From Trichopria drosophilae (lineage: Eukaryota; Arthropoda; Insecta; Hymenoptera; Diapriidae), in the NCBI GenBank assembly GCA_030407085.1, contig CM059582.1, positions 17,465,501 to 17,529,500 on the forward strand: 64,000 nt of DNA, written 5' to 3'. A program made the translations under genes and the position numbers. Of the stretch, positions 1 through 11,008 are shown one piece after another; the stretch's first letter is position 1; every line of letters starts with the position of its first letter. The notes beneath the pieces are model-generated. The model was not told the origin of the DNA, did not search any database, and saw nothing but the letters and a program-made list of their open reading frames with translations.

Positions 1-2640
1 AATTTTTTTCAATGCAGTTTAATTCCTCTATGAATGAGCGTTGAAAAATATCTAGTACCACTACTTATGACGGTGTGAGTTTAGCGCTTTCAACTAAAGA
101 ACAACGGAGTTTGTTTTTGACAGATAAACGCCTCTAGACAAGTGATTAATGACATCACTACCCTATATGGAAAATTAACACATTTGCTCTTTTTAATCAG
201 TTCGAATGGTTAAATCATTACTACTTGACAATAAGTGAAAACAGTAATTTTTAGTCAGACGTTACTTCAGGATTGCAGAGTTCCATTTTTTTAAATCATG
301 GGATTTTTTTTTTTAAATTGTTACTTATTTTCGTTTTTTCTTCACGAAGGCTCTAAGATAATGTAATATCTAAGGAAATGTAACGATATCAGCGTCATCA
401 AATTTCATGAGCATTTTTAAAGTGTCAAACATCGTACAGATTAAATTTTGTACCTTCTTGATATACGAAGGTAAAATTTAATTTTCCTTACATTAAATAT
501 TTTGAATCATAAATTTATAATATCTTGTATAGTACTATGATTATTTCACTAAGCATATGTAAAGCGACGAAACAAAAATAGCCACATATAAAACAGAATA
601 ATTCAACAAAAAATGTCTTCTTTTAATTTGCAAATAAATAGCACTAAAAAATTTATTGATTTCTGGTAGATAATTTTAGTATACTTTGCTCTCATATAAA
701 TTACCACAATTATAAAGAATTTTATTTTTACATTTTATAATTAAAAACTGCATTAATGTTTTCGCTTCCTAAGTTTGCTTTAATACGTTAAACCTAAAGT
801 TACAGTAGATTTGAAGTTACAAAAGACTCGATTGTTGATACAAATATTACGCATCAAACAGAATCAACCTAATGAAAATACTATTTGACTAATATACCGA
901 CTAGATTTTGAAGCCATTTCACATCAGCAATTATTATTATGCAAGCAATTTATTCCTCAGATTTTGTAGGAACGTTTAGCAACCAAACTGTAACTTACTT
1001 TTAGTTGATTTGGAACACATCGATTGTGAATCTCTACGATTCTATTCGGCGAAATGTACGTGGCCATTCACTTTTTGTAATTATACGTGACGTCGAATTT
1101 CCTTCTGGTCTTCAGACTGCGGAATTCAAAGAAAATGTGGAAATGAAAATTAATTTGCAAAGATTTTTAATTAATTAAGATATTCTAACATAATGAAATC
1201 TTGTCTTGTTTCAGCCTGATATCAATGATTTGTATCAACTAATAATTAATATTGTAGTGAATATGTACTTCCTTAATCAGGTTTTAAATAGTTTAATAAA
1301 GGAATTGAATACGAGTCTACATTTATCTATTTATTCAATTCCATTAGCTGATATTTGGAGCTCACGAATATTTCTGTGATGCTTATTACCGAAGTTAGCT
1401 CGGAACGAAATATTTATGCAACGTCAACCTTTTGACGTGAATGGAATAAGCGTCTAGAATCTTACGTATGCTACACATGTAGAAAAATGTGTTCCAGAGT
1501 CCGAAACATCTGTGTCAGATACATTTATTCGATTTACTCTCCTTTCATACACATTTTGATGTAAACTCAGTGCATATTTAAAATAATTCTTTCGTTCTAT
1601 TTCCCAAAATAATATAAGGGTGAATACAGTTATTGATCCAGTAGTGAACCGTGTTATTATTCGAACATTTTTTATTGCTACTCCTTTCAACCTTATTGAA
1701 TTACTCTCAAATATCCCATGGCAAATTTTATGAAAAGAAGGTGAAGCCTTCAAAGACTTCATATATTAAAATTTTAAAATCTATATACCTATTGAGGCTT
1801 ATAACTATCATTGTGCATTTTAATAACTGATGAATTTAAAGAAGTGACCTCAGGCTTAGCTGTGGTTTTGAATGAGAATATTCAATTTGGTAGAGGAGAA
1901 TCTTCATAATATAAGAAAAATTTTATATAAATTGAGGTTGAAGAGCTGATGATTCTAAACAAAAATTTAAAGTAGCGAAATCAGAGAATGTTTTACACAC
2001 TTTGTTAATAGTACTACCACCTGGTCAACCGTAGATACTTTCATAGTTCACAAATAAATACAAGAAATATAACATGGTTATAATGATTTCTGAAATTTAC
2101 TGTTTAAAAAAGAATAATTGTCATTGCACGATAACTTTGCATATATCATATTGTGATTCAGTTCAAAATACGTGTAAAGATAATATAGACAATGTATGCA
2201 AAATTAGGTCGCGCTCTTATTCAAGAACTCTGCGACTTTTTAACAGAAATCATTAGCTGCAGGAGTAGGTTTCGTATAACCTAATTATGAGTGTGGGTTA
2301 CTGATGATACCACTACATGTATTCTACAGCATCCTGTCCTTATTTGCCAAATATATGTTACGAATCAAACGATTTATGTTTTATAAATACAAGATACGAT
2401 TAATCAGATGTCAGAATTAACATCTGTTTTTTGGATACTTCATTGCAAACCTCAAAAATAGCAGGATATGGATTTCTCTATTTTTAAAAATTATTATTGT
2501 ATAACTAAAACGATGCTGATATCTATGTGCCAATGACGCGCATTTGGGCTTTAAAGGGTTAATCAAGGGATTTTAGCTACTGAAGCTTTTAATTTCATTT
2601 CAATATACAGTGAAAAGCAAAATGCACAGGTGAATCATTT
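1..2640. other. AT-rich non-coding stretch, no gene seen
   Basis: I see no gene, tRNA or element ends here. The longest open frame is about 102 codons (1454-1762, minus) with no recognisable domain. The only structure noted is a perfect 11-bp inverted repeat, GGAATTGAATA at 1301-1311 against 1332-1342 with a 20-base loop. In DNA this AT-rich that is only mildly notable. Confidence 0.6.
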
Positions 2641-2945
2641 TTGTAAAGCCCTGGAGTAAATTAAGTAGTATTTTTAGGTTATGTAAAGAAAACCTGAAGT
2701 GGCGGGGTGAAATGGATTTTGGATTCAGCTTTAGTGGCCGAGAAAACATACAGCATAAATTATTTGACTTTTAGAAAGTTCACCAGAAATGTTCTGTATT
2801 TTAACATTTTAGTGTTAAATCTGTAGAATATTTTTTGAGGTTATGTAAAACCTGAAGTTGTGAAGAAATGGACTTCGGATTTAGATTCACTGACCTCAAA
2901 AACATGTAGGGGCCTCAAGCTCAGAACTTTAAAAGTTTCAAATTG
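2641..2945 (-). repeat. Two tandem ~160-bp repeat units, same family as 31709-33396
   Basis: Two units start near 2671 and 2831, about 160 bp apart. Each reads TTTTT(G)AGGTTATGTAAA, then ACCTGAAGT, then a segment around GAAATGGA and GGATT(T)AG, then a CC...AAAACAT end. The same ordered blocks occur in the right arm of the foldback at 31709-33396 (for example 33285-33365), so this is the same family in that arm's orientation. No inverted partner is visible nearby, so it may be one arm of a broken foldback element. Confidence 0.7.
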
Positions 2946-3940
2946 TGGAAAGTTCAGAAAAATATCCTTAAATAACCCGCCGTCTTCGATTATTCAAGGT
3001 GACATAATGAGAAGTTATAGCCACATGATTTAAGTATGAATACTCTGTACATTTTGGACTCCTAATTTCTCATCAAAAAATTTTCGTCTTTGAATCATTT
3101 TTATTAATACTGTTAATATTCTATTTTTGTAAATTTCAACGTTACACTTGTAAACAACACTCACGAAAATAGGAAAATATTATACACTTTGAAGCAACCA
3201 TACGTGGGTTTAGCAAATAATTTGTGTTGAAAGTTGCCCAGGTGACGAGTATTCTGGACGTTAATAGGTTAACCTAATGTATGTCTGATAGTAGCATACA
3301 TTGTGAGGCCATCCCTTTGGATTGTTTCAGCCTAAGTAGTGTGTTCATCCATATAATAATTGTGGATGTCAATGTTCGTTGTTTAATGGGGCTATTGCGA
3401 AAAGTATCATGAGATGATGGAGAGAAATATCTCCGAAAATATACTTCGTCTAATGAGGATTGTATGTAGAATGGTAAAAATTTGAAAAAAAAGCCTTGAA
3501 TATTATCATACGACCACAAGGTATTTTGTCACTTATTACTCGTCAATAGTTTTTAATATCAGCTAAACATGGTTATAGAAAAGGGTTGAATATGTAATAA
3601 AGAAATTGGATATTACTGAATTACGTCGACTGTTACTACTTACGGCATGAACGTGTGCGAGTAGTAAGAGTCAATATGTATCAGACACAACTATTGAAAA
3701 ATTTGTATTGTAATCAAATTGTTTGAATTGTTGTTAGTACATCCAGCGAAATACGATTACAATAAACATTATTCATGAACGTAGTCTGACATATCGAGTT
3801 TTACTACTTGCATTAGCTTGAGCTCTAACAATAGTGTACATTGATACAATTTGAAATAAAAATAAAAATAAAATATTGTTCTAACGAAAAAACTGAAAAA
3901 TATTTGATGTAATGAATACTGATAAATCGGTAGTATATTA
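2946..3940. other. AT-rich stretch, nothing recognised
   Basis: No coding signal. There is a weak inverted repeat around TTACTACTT / AGTAGTAA (about 3629-3668) and short A-rich runs near 3850-3870. The motif TTACTACTT recurs at about 3800 and 46804, but it is too short to define a family. Confidence 0.5.
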
Positions 3941-4290
3941 ATTTGAAAACAAATAGGCGCCCATCAGCGGCATTCATTCCAAAAAGCGACATGACCCGAC
4001 CGTCGTAAAATCATTATTCAAGAGCGCGTCCAACATGGAACTATCACGTTAAGCACTAGCGGTCGAGAACGAACGCCAGCAAGTATTTTGCAATTAGGGA
4101 TGCTCAGCGAGGTTCGATACTCCGATGCGCGGTCTAGTATACTCGATTTCTCGCTCTATCTACACACACAGTGTATCAGACCCTCTCCCGACGCGTGGTT
4201 ATGTAACAAGAATGTTATAATGGAGTCGCGGCACCCGATCTTATAATATTAGCACGTATCAGGTCCGCGATGCAGCTCGTACCGTGAAAT
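3941..4290. other. G+C-richer, higher-complexity island
   Basis: About 350 bp are clearly richer in G+C and CpG than the surroundings (for example GACCCGACCGTCGTAAAATC, and repeated GCG/CGC between 4020 and 4200). No convincing open frame, splice-site pair or terminal repeat was found. It could be a conserved regulatory element, a promoter-proximal piece or an old insertion, and the sequence alone does not decide. Confidence 0.4.
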
Positions 4291-4648
4291 TACTAATTAA
4301 CTTTGAAATTGAATATAAATCGATAAAACTGTACATTCTTCGATATCGGGCCTATAAGGAAATTAATTAATTCAGTATACATGGAACAAAATATTATAGA
4401 GCTTGTTCATTCTCGTAACTGATACTGTATGTGCATGTTGGAGTATTTTATAAAAATTTCACCCACACTCCAAAATTCTTGCTGTGAAACATGAACATAT
4501 ATTACCATTATTCCACTGCAAGTAATTGAGATAATATAACTTTAAGCGCAAGTTGATATTTAATATATGAGGGATTCTAAAAAGAGCCACTTTTTTGGAC
4601 ATACCTTTAAAAAGTTTTCACTATACTCCAGTAAATGTTGAATTTTAG
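4291..4648. other. AT-rich spacer
   Basis: Nothing recognised between the G+C island and the left arm of the foldback element at 4649. Confidence 0.5.
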
Positions 4649-5728
4649 GGTAAATCTTCGGAAAGACTGCTTCACCTGGAAAAAATATTTCTTATATGGT
4701 TTCCGACGTATTTTGGGTCGCTGATCACGAATCTGACAATAAAAATTGGCGGTCGGCAATATTTTTGGCTAAAATCTTGAAAAAACATCAAAAAACTTTT
4801 TTCAAAAAAAGCATTTATTTCGAAAAATTGAACTCGTACGAAAAAAAGTTTCAAACAAAAGTTGTAGAGCACAAAATTCTCTACAAAAAAGGTTGTATAA
4901 ATTTTCTTCATAAATTGCAAAGAAACCCCTTAAATAAAGCCCTAAATATGAGAAAAATGATAAAAGCGGGATTTCTGACCTAGAAATGGCCAAACTCGCA
5001 TATGTGTCTAAACATCCAATTTATGCTAACCCAACGTAACTACTGCCGAACCTACGTAGAACTAAAGTATACCTAAGGCCATTTGTGTGCTTGGGCTTCG
5101 CCCCCCAGACCACCCCCTCCTCATTTATACTATCCTTCGGTCTACACATTGTTATCCAGAGCGACACATACTACATGTAGGTTCGATTATCACTAAAATC
5201 TGTTGGTTGGAGGTTAGGCTAGTATAAAAAGGGGGGTCTGGGGGGCACGCACACACTACTTAGGTCTACGTCCTGGATGCCCTTGCGTGACCTAAGTGGT
5301 GCTTGCGTGCTGGGGAGCTCCGCCCCCCAGACCCCCTTTTTATACTAACCTAACCTCTAACCACACAGTTATGAGTGATATAATCGAACCCATATGACAT
5401 GTGGCTAGATTGTCAGCCATACCATCTCAGGTTTATTTCGCGTTTTTTATAGAAGATACGACAAAAATGCATATAACCTTTTTTATAGGGAATTTCCCGC
5501 TCTACAACTTTTGTTTGAAACTTTTTTTCGTGCGAGTTCAATTTTCGAAAGAAATGCAAAAAAAAATGAAAAAAATGACATTTTTTTGGTATTTTTTCGA
5601 GATAGCGGCCAAGATACGTTCGACCGCCAATTTTTATCATCAGATTCGTGATCAGCGACCCAAAATACGTCGGAAACCATATAAAAAAATATTTTTTCCA
5701 GGTGAAGCAGTCTTTCCGAAGATTTACC
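4649..5728. mobile_element. Foldback DNA element with ~290-bp inverted arms and a nested GC-rich palindrome
   Basis: The left arm (4649 to about 4940) and right arm (about 5430 to 5728) are reverse complements. Both begin GGTAAATCTTCGGAAAGACT, then GCTTCACCTGGAAAAAATAT, then TTTTGGGTCGCTGATCACGA, and then drift apart through poly-A tracts. The centre (5181-5390) is a second palindrome with arms carrying TAGTATAAAAAGGGG...TCTGG and its complement; a third partial copy of the CGCCCCCCAGACC block lies at about 5092-5115. There is no transposase. Short open frames appear in both arms simply because the arms mirror each other. It is a non-autonomous foldback element, perhaps one inserted in another. 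No clear target-site duplication. Confidence 0.85.
5181..5390. repeat. Inner GC-rich palindrome within the foldback element
   Basis: Sequence from GGTTCGATTATCACT (about 5180) to the mirrored AGTGATATAATCGAAC (about 5375-5390) is an inverted repeat centred near 5278. The stem contains CTAGTATAAAAAGGGG and CCAGACCCCCTTTTTATACT, and the stem continues inward with ACTTAGGTC / GACCTAAGT. It is much richer in G+C than the outer arms, so it probably has its own history (nested insertion). Confidence 0.75.
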
Positions 5729-5753
5729 AATTTTAGTCTCCATAATAGTATAT

Positions 5754-5872
5754 TATGTAACATGGAACCATAACTGTAATTCTGTTCCGGGCACGGTGTA
5801 CCCCGGACCAGGTGCCGACGAGTACCAGGAACACATGCGTGGACCAGAATTGTTTTAGTTCCACGTTACATA
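5754..5872. mobile_element. 119-bp hairpin MITE, TIR TATGTAACATGGAAC
   Basis: TATGTAACATGGAAC at 5754-5768 is mirrored by GTTCCACGTTACATA at 5858-5872 with one mismatch. Pairing continues inward: GGAACCATAACTGTAATTCT against AGAATTGTTTTAGTTCC. That leaves a GC-rich loop of about 50 bp (CCGGGCACGGTGTACC...). Almost the whole element can fold into one hairpin. No coding capacity. Confidence 0.8.
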
Positions 5873-5877
5873 CGATA

Positions 5878-6090
5878 TTTTATGTAACACGAGTATGGTT
5901 TCCGAGGTAAAGTGCTTTATGGTATGCAGACGATAAAGTAAGGTTATATGTCTATGCGCATGCGCATAGATACATAATGTGTACATTATCGTCCTCATAC
6001 TATAAAGTAGCCGCCCCTCCATAATAACTAATTTCAGGTCCTTAAAACATGCACATAATGCCGAGGAAAGTGTACTCATGTTACATAAAA
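5878..6090. mobile_element. 213-bp MITE sharing the TATGTAACA end with its neighbour
   Basis: TTTTATGTAACACGAGTA (5878-5895) is mirrored at 6073-6090 with one mismatch. Inner blocks GGTATGCAGACGATAAAGTA and ACATTATCGTCCTCATACTA also pair. A perfect 20-bp palindrome, TCTATGCGCATGCGCATAGA, occupies 5951-5970. The ends share TATGTAACAYG with the 119-bp hairpin five bases upstream, so the two are probably one family or one compound element. Confidence 0.8.
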
Positions 6091-7314
6091 AATGTTTATA
6101 CCTTCATTACACATTTTTAGAGAATTTTTAGCATTGCCTTGTTTTTGAACAAATAGATTTTATAGATTTTTTCATGGGCTTTCTCTTTATAATATTTATC
6201 TTTAATTATACGTTCCCTATCGTCGTGAAAATGCTATTTTTGTGTAAAAATTTCTACTTTAACTCCATGGACCAATCGACCGGAAATTAAAAAATCCTAA
6301 ACAGTTATCATGAATTATAGAGAAAATGGTGATATTAAAAAAAACATGGAGAAAAAATATTTAAAGTAATAAAAATAGCTTTTAAAAGTACTATAAAAAA
6401 GTAGGCCCCTGAATAACACGTACATACATACGCATCGGGGGACTACGATTAGTAAATTTTAACTGGCCGTAACTTCTTCCATAATTGTGTCACAACAACG
6501 ATTTTTTTTTAATTTAAATAGAATTTAATGCTTTTTTACATGAAATTATGTATACAGTATTATATAGATTATATGTTCAGGAAAAACTTCATTCCTTCTC
6601 GGACATGATGGACGCGTCCAACATGCTCCACCAAACGGTAAACATAAGATACATCGGCGTTTCGTTGGCCTCTTAGTTACATCGCGCCTAGTTGATTGAA
6701 AATCACTTTATTAGAGTGGACTATCTAAAGGTGGCTTTTCACTTTAAGGTGATTCTTCACAAAATCTAGCAAATACTCTATATTTTAAGGGAATACAATA
6801 AAGGATCTGCGCAAAGTGTCAGTTAAGTTTGGGGGTAGGTTGTCGCTAAAAAATATGAGAAATTAGTAACTACAATCGAGGACTTTAACAGGCAATTCAT
6901 AACATAACAAGCAAATTCATTTAAATATTTTAAAACACTTTTTGTAAATAACTTTTTTAAAATTCTAAAATTAATATAATATAATTAACTTTTTAATTGC
7001 ATGTAAAATTCTTTTTAACTTGAATTATTAAATAAAAATTATAATATGTCAGTAATTTTGATGTTTAATTAATTTTCCATCCCTGTAATATATGAATAAT
7101 GTATAATTCAACGATATGTAATTATTCCAACCTAAAAATATAAAATAACTGCATAAGCAATTCGGAGTCACTTTTTCTAAGGAATTTAATCTCGTATAAT
7201 ATAGAATTAGTTTTATGTAACGAATGGAATAGATATATTATCAAAAGAAGAATTGTCAGCCGACACATGATATATCAATTGAATTAGGGATTTAGAGAAT
7301 CACTGAAATGTATA
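6091..7314. other. AT-rich stretch, nothing recognised
   Basis: No open frame or element ends of note. A slightly richer patch at about 6595-6720 (GGACGCGTCCAACATGCTCC) shows no domain or repeat partner. Confidence 0.5.
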
Positions 7315-8274
7315 GGGGAGAACGGGGTAATTCCGACCTACCTAAGCAAAATTGATTTTTGAAGTAGAGAATGTGATTTAATGAATTTGTACGTTATGCT
7401 TTTTTAAAGTGTATTGCATGGGTAAACAGTTATCGATATTATTAATACCTTGTTATAGGTCTATTATAGGATTATACCTCCATTAGTAAAAAATTGCAAT
7501 TCTTCAGATTCTGTCAAAGTATGGGTAATTCCGACCCTAAAAGGTGTAATTCCGACCGCGTTTATTTTCAGCACAATTTCGTAGTGATTTATAGGTATAA
7601 TTTACATTTATTAATAATAAGTAAAGAAGATAATATTTTGTTATCACAATAACTTGTTTATGTACAACACTTCGTACACCTAAACTAAAGCAGCAACTGC
7701 TTTTTTTCAAATTTTCATCGTCTCGTTTTGCGGTTTTTCGCATATATTTTCGCCCCATTTCCATTTAAAATCAACACATTTGTGATACATTATATATAAT
7801 GTATACATAACATTGCATAATATAGTTGTGATAAAAACAAATGAAAATAAACACGAAAAAGGACGGTCGCAATTACCCCGTACATTGAGGGTCGGAATTA
7901 CCCTGCATGTTCTTTATTTAAAAAAAATACACGCACTTAAAAACACACTCTTATCTCACTAAAAACCAAATTGATTTCATTAAGTATAAGGTTAAGGCTT
8001 TCTAAATTACTTACGTTTGATTAATTTGCACAATAATTTCAAACTATATTTACTTATTTATAATACTACAATTCCTAAATTAGCCCAGTAAAAAACAGTA
8101 AGATCACTGCCACATGGTTCAATGCAAAGTAAATAAACCGCTACCGCAATCAAAATAGTTGTATTCATCAGTGTTTTCACAAAATTTCAATAACATTACG
8201 GGATGTGATATTGTAAGCGAAATATTACGGGGGGTCGGAATTATCCGACCTGTCGTAATTACCCCGTTTCCCCC
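7315..8274. mobile_element. Non-autonomous pogo-like DNA transposon, 960 bp, TA target site
   Basis: Left end GGGGAGAACGGGGTAATTCC (7315) and right end GTAATTACCCCGTTTCCCCC (ending 8274) are imperfect terminal inverted repeats, each directly flanked by TA (7313-7314 and 8275-8276). The motif GGGTAATTCCGACC, or its complement, is repeated sub-terminally (about 7523, 7548, 7865, 7890, 8235). TA duplication is the hallmark of the Tc1/mariner/pogo superfamily. A remnant of a psq-type HTH start lies inside on the minus strand. The element lacks any DDE catalytic region, so it is a deletion derivative. A rearranged relative lies at 42270-42830. Confidence 0.85.
7660..7764 (-). pseudogene. Remnant of pogo-type transposase N-terminus (HTH psq)
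   Basis: Read on the minus strand from the ATG at 7764, the translation starts MEMGRKYMRKTAKR, then DDENLKK, then SLGVRSV. This order of short blocks (Met-x-Arg-Lys-Tyr-x-Arg-Lys-Thr, a Glu-Asn-Leu-Lys helix, Gly-x-x-Ser-Val) resembles the N-terminal psq/CENP-B-like helix-turn-helix of pogo/Tigger/Jerky-type transposases. After about residue 36 the frame runs into AT-rich sequence with no similarity, and it stops at 75 codons. The usual Trp after the basic segment, the second HTH and the whole DDE domain are missing. Family assignment is from memory of the motif, not from a search. The same start, MGPRYIRKPTKQ, is found in the relative at 42323. Confidence 0.55.
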
Positions 8275-8276
8275 TA

Positions 8277-10964
8277 CATTATTCTAGCATGCATATTTTA
8301 TTGTTTCAATCCTGTCAATTATGTTTCCAATACTTCGTAATCAAGACCACCTGAAGAAAAGGCATAGTAGTTGCAAACAATCTATATTGATATTTTCAGC
8401 GTGTTCCGGAAAACAACAGCTGTAGTATATATTATATTCATTCACTTCTATTGCACTGAGAATTTGAAACATATTCATATCGCGTGTCTAAACATTTTGG
8501 TTATTAAAGCAGAAAGGTAATGAACCTCTTGTGTGCAAACAATATCGAAACAATGACGTGTACTCGTATTACATGAATTCTTGTAACAATTGGTTACAAA
8601 ATGTAATCAACAAATCAACGGTTGTCAGAAATTTGTTGAATTAAATTCTACAATTTACACAAAACATTTCACTCTGGAAGTCAATTAGTCTTTCATTATT
8701 TTCGCATCTCAATTTCAGCTATGACATCATAAACGAAATACTCATCACCCATGCAAGAATACCTAAACAAATTTATTGTTCATTTGTTATGTTACGTAAA
8801 TATTCTGACGTAGATTAGATGAGTTATTAAAATTAATAACAGAAATTGATGTTTTACTATATTTATTCAGATTTTAGATCGTTATAATTAATGTGGAGAA
8901 CTGTCGAATTATTTTTAGCACAGGCAATTTTAATCTAAAATGAAGTTGAGATTAAAAATGAAAAATATAATATTATTTCGAAATGGCATTACAATGAAAG
9001 GATGAGAGAAGAAGAAGAGAATGAATAAGTGGAATTGCAATTATATTATTCTGCCTCCTTTAACATTGTTAGGATTTCCAAGAGTGAATACATTCGAGTC
9101 TGTTAAGGGCATAAGGGGATTGATCTCTAACAAGGCAAGCTTCAAGCATCCTCCTTTTTTGAATTGAAATGCACATCTGATTCAATTCACATAGCATGAC
9201 AAATTACCCAAGTAATTTCGCAGATCATTGATGTATAATGTATAATTATCAATGCGTTATCCTGGGGTATTCTGTTTCAATCAAGAAGAAGATAGATTCT
9301 AACGACGAGCCCTAGGGTGCAACCAAATTATACGTGCCGATGCAGGTGGCCTTTAATAGTCGGTAACGAGTGTAGAATTTAATTAAATATAGTGATAGAC
9401 GATATCACACCTGAATAGGTAATCCAAAATTTGTCTCATAAATTCAAGCATAATTAATGGTACAAGAACATAACGAATAAGCAAATAATTATCAAAAAGA
9501 ATTTTATCATATGCATACAATTAGTTCATAATAGTGTCCAAATATTTTTCTGAATGTAGAAAAAATTATTTATTGATCGTGCAATCTGAATTTGTGATTT
9601 ATTAAATGAGAAGTTTTGAAAAAATGAATGGAAGTTGGGTATGACGAATAAATTAGAAAAATTAAAAAGAACATAGGAGCTATCATAGTAAGTATCCAAT
9701 ATAAACTAATTAATTACTAATATTTTTGTAGTTTTGTTGACAAAAAATATGTTACAATTATATTTTATACTTACGGTAGACAAATGTATTTTTCACTACT
9801 TTTTTTTTTATTCTTGGACTACTTATTGAACAGTTTTAATTATTTATAAGAGTATGTCTGAAGCACGCCTAAAGCACAATCAATTCCAATCAACTGTATT
9901 ACATAAAAAAAAAGAAACAAAGAAAACCAACTTTATAAAAATGAATTTAAAATCTCGAAAATATCTTATGATAAGAATTTATATTCTAATTGGAACTTGA
10001 TATAGTTTACAGTAGTGGCCATTTTCATGGAAAATTCTCTGAAGATTAAATTTCAACTTTATCCGGATAACATACAAAACTCATGATGACGAGGTCGAAT
10101 TCTTAGCGAAAATCTGTATGGGAATCCTGAAAAAATAAAAATATAGCCCGAGATAAACCAACTACAAAATCAATAAAGTGCACCAAAATAAACACAATAA
10201 AAGAAAAACAATGTCTACGAAAACAAACTGGCATTGATGGAACGAGAATTATAACAGAAATCTCGCAGGGAAAGTAGTTATGACCAAAAATACTATTACG
10301 AGAAAACCTTCATAAATTTTATTTAATGACAGTTTAGTCGATTCCGCCAAGAAAAAAAATGGTAATAGCAATTACCAAATTAATTAAAGAAATAAAAATT
10401 AAAGAAAAAGAATATTTTAAGCACTTCATTATTGAATTCCGTTTTGCAAAAAATCGTGTGAATGTGTATCAATGACAAATTTACAAAATTTGGAGAGAAA
10501 AAGGCAAAAATACAAAAGAGGTTTTAGTTCTATTATTATTCTTATTTTTTTCATGCCTTTATTGTATTTATAAATAAATATTGTAATCACCGCAGCTTGA
10601 ACTAAAAACATAATGCTGGTTTTGGATATCTATTTCAAATTAGTTGTTTACTTACTAATTAAAAATATTGTAGCGAACGTCAGCATAAATTTTCTTTTCA
10701 TTTGACCAATAGTATAAGATACAGTATTTAGTATAAAATGAATATTTTATTCTCAATTATATGTGATACTTAATAAACAAGAGAGTGTTGTGAAAAAGTG
10801 CAAAATATTAAGCAAGCGAAAAAAATAAATAATTGGTTGTATAGAAATAATTAACTATTAATTAACTACATAGTAGGACAAGACACAGCTATCGTTAATT
10901 TTACTTTCTAAATTAGTAACGTCAAAGCATACTCTTTAAATAGTAACATTAACCTAAATAGCAT
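8277..10964. other. AT-rich stretch, nothing recognised
   Basis: About 2.7 kb without element ends or coding signal. A short purine run (about 9000-9025) and a slightly GC-richer 70-bp patch near 9298-9370 are the only local departures. Confidence 0.5.
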
Positions 10965-11008
10965 AGGTGTGCCAGATCCAACTATTTAGATAGTAAAACC
11001 AACTATTT
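10965..11008 (+). repeat. Short dispersed repeat, copy 1 (ACTATTTAGATAGTAAAACY)
   Basis: These 44 bp match 40482-40526 in the same orientation with only a few differences: GTGCCAGATC then ACTATTTAGATAGTAAAACC then AACTATTT. The block starts with a (T)G(A)TGCCA-like end, which recalls hAT element ends, but no inverted partner was found for either copy. Confidence 0.6.

Noticed and set aside
3600..3820. TTACTACTT/AGTAGTAA words as a repeat family
   Set aside because: Nine-base words in AT-rich DNA recur by chance; no extended alignment between sites.
5401..5763. Overlapping 86-116-codon frames on both strands, echoed at 4672-4993
   Set aside because: They lie in mirrored arms of a foldback element, so the same sequence is read twice; no protein similarity.
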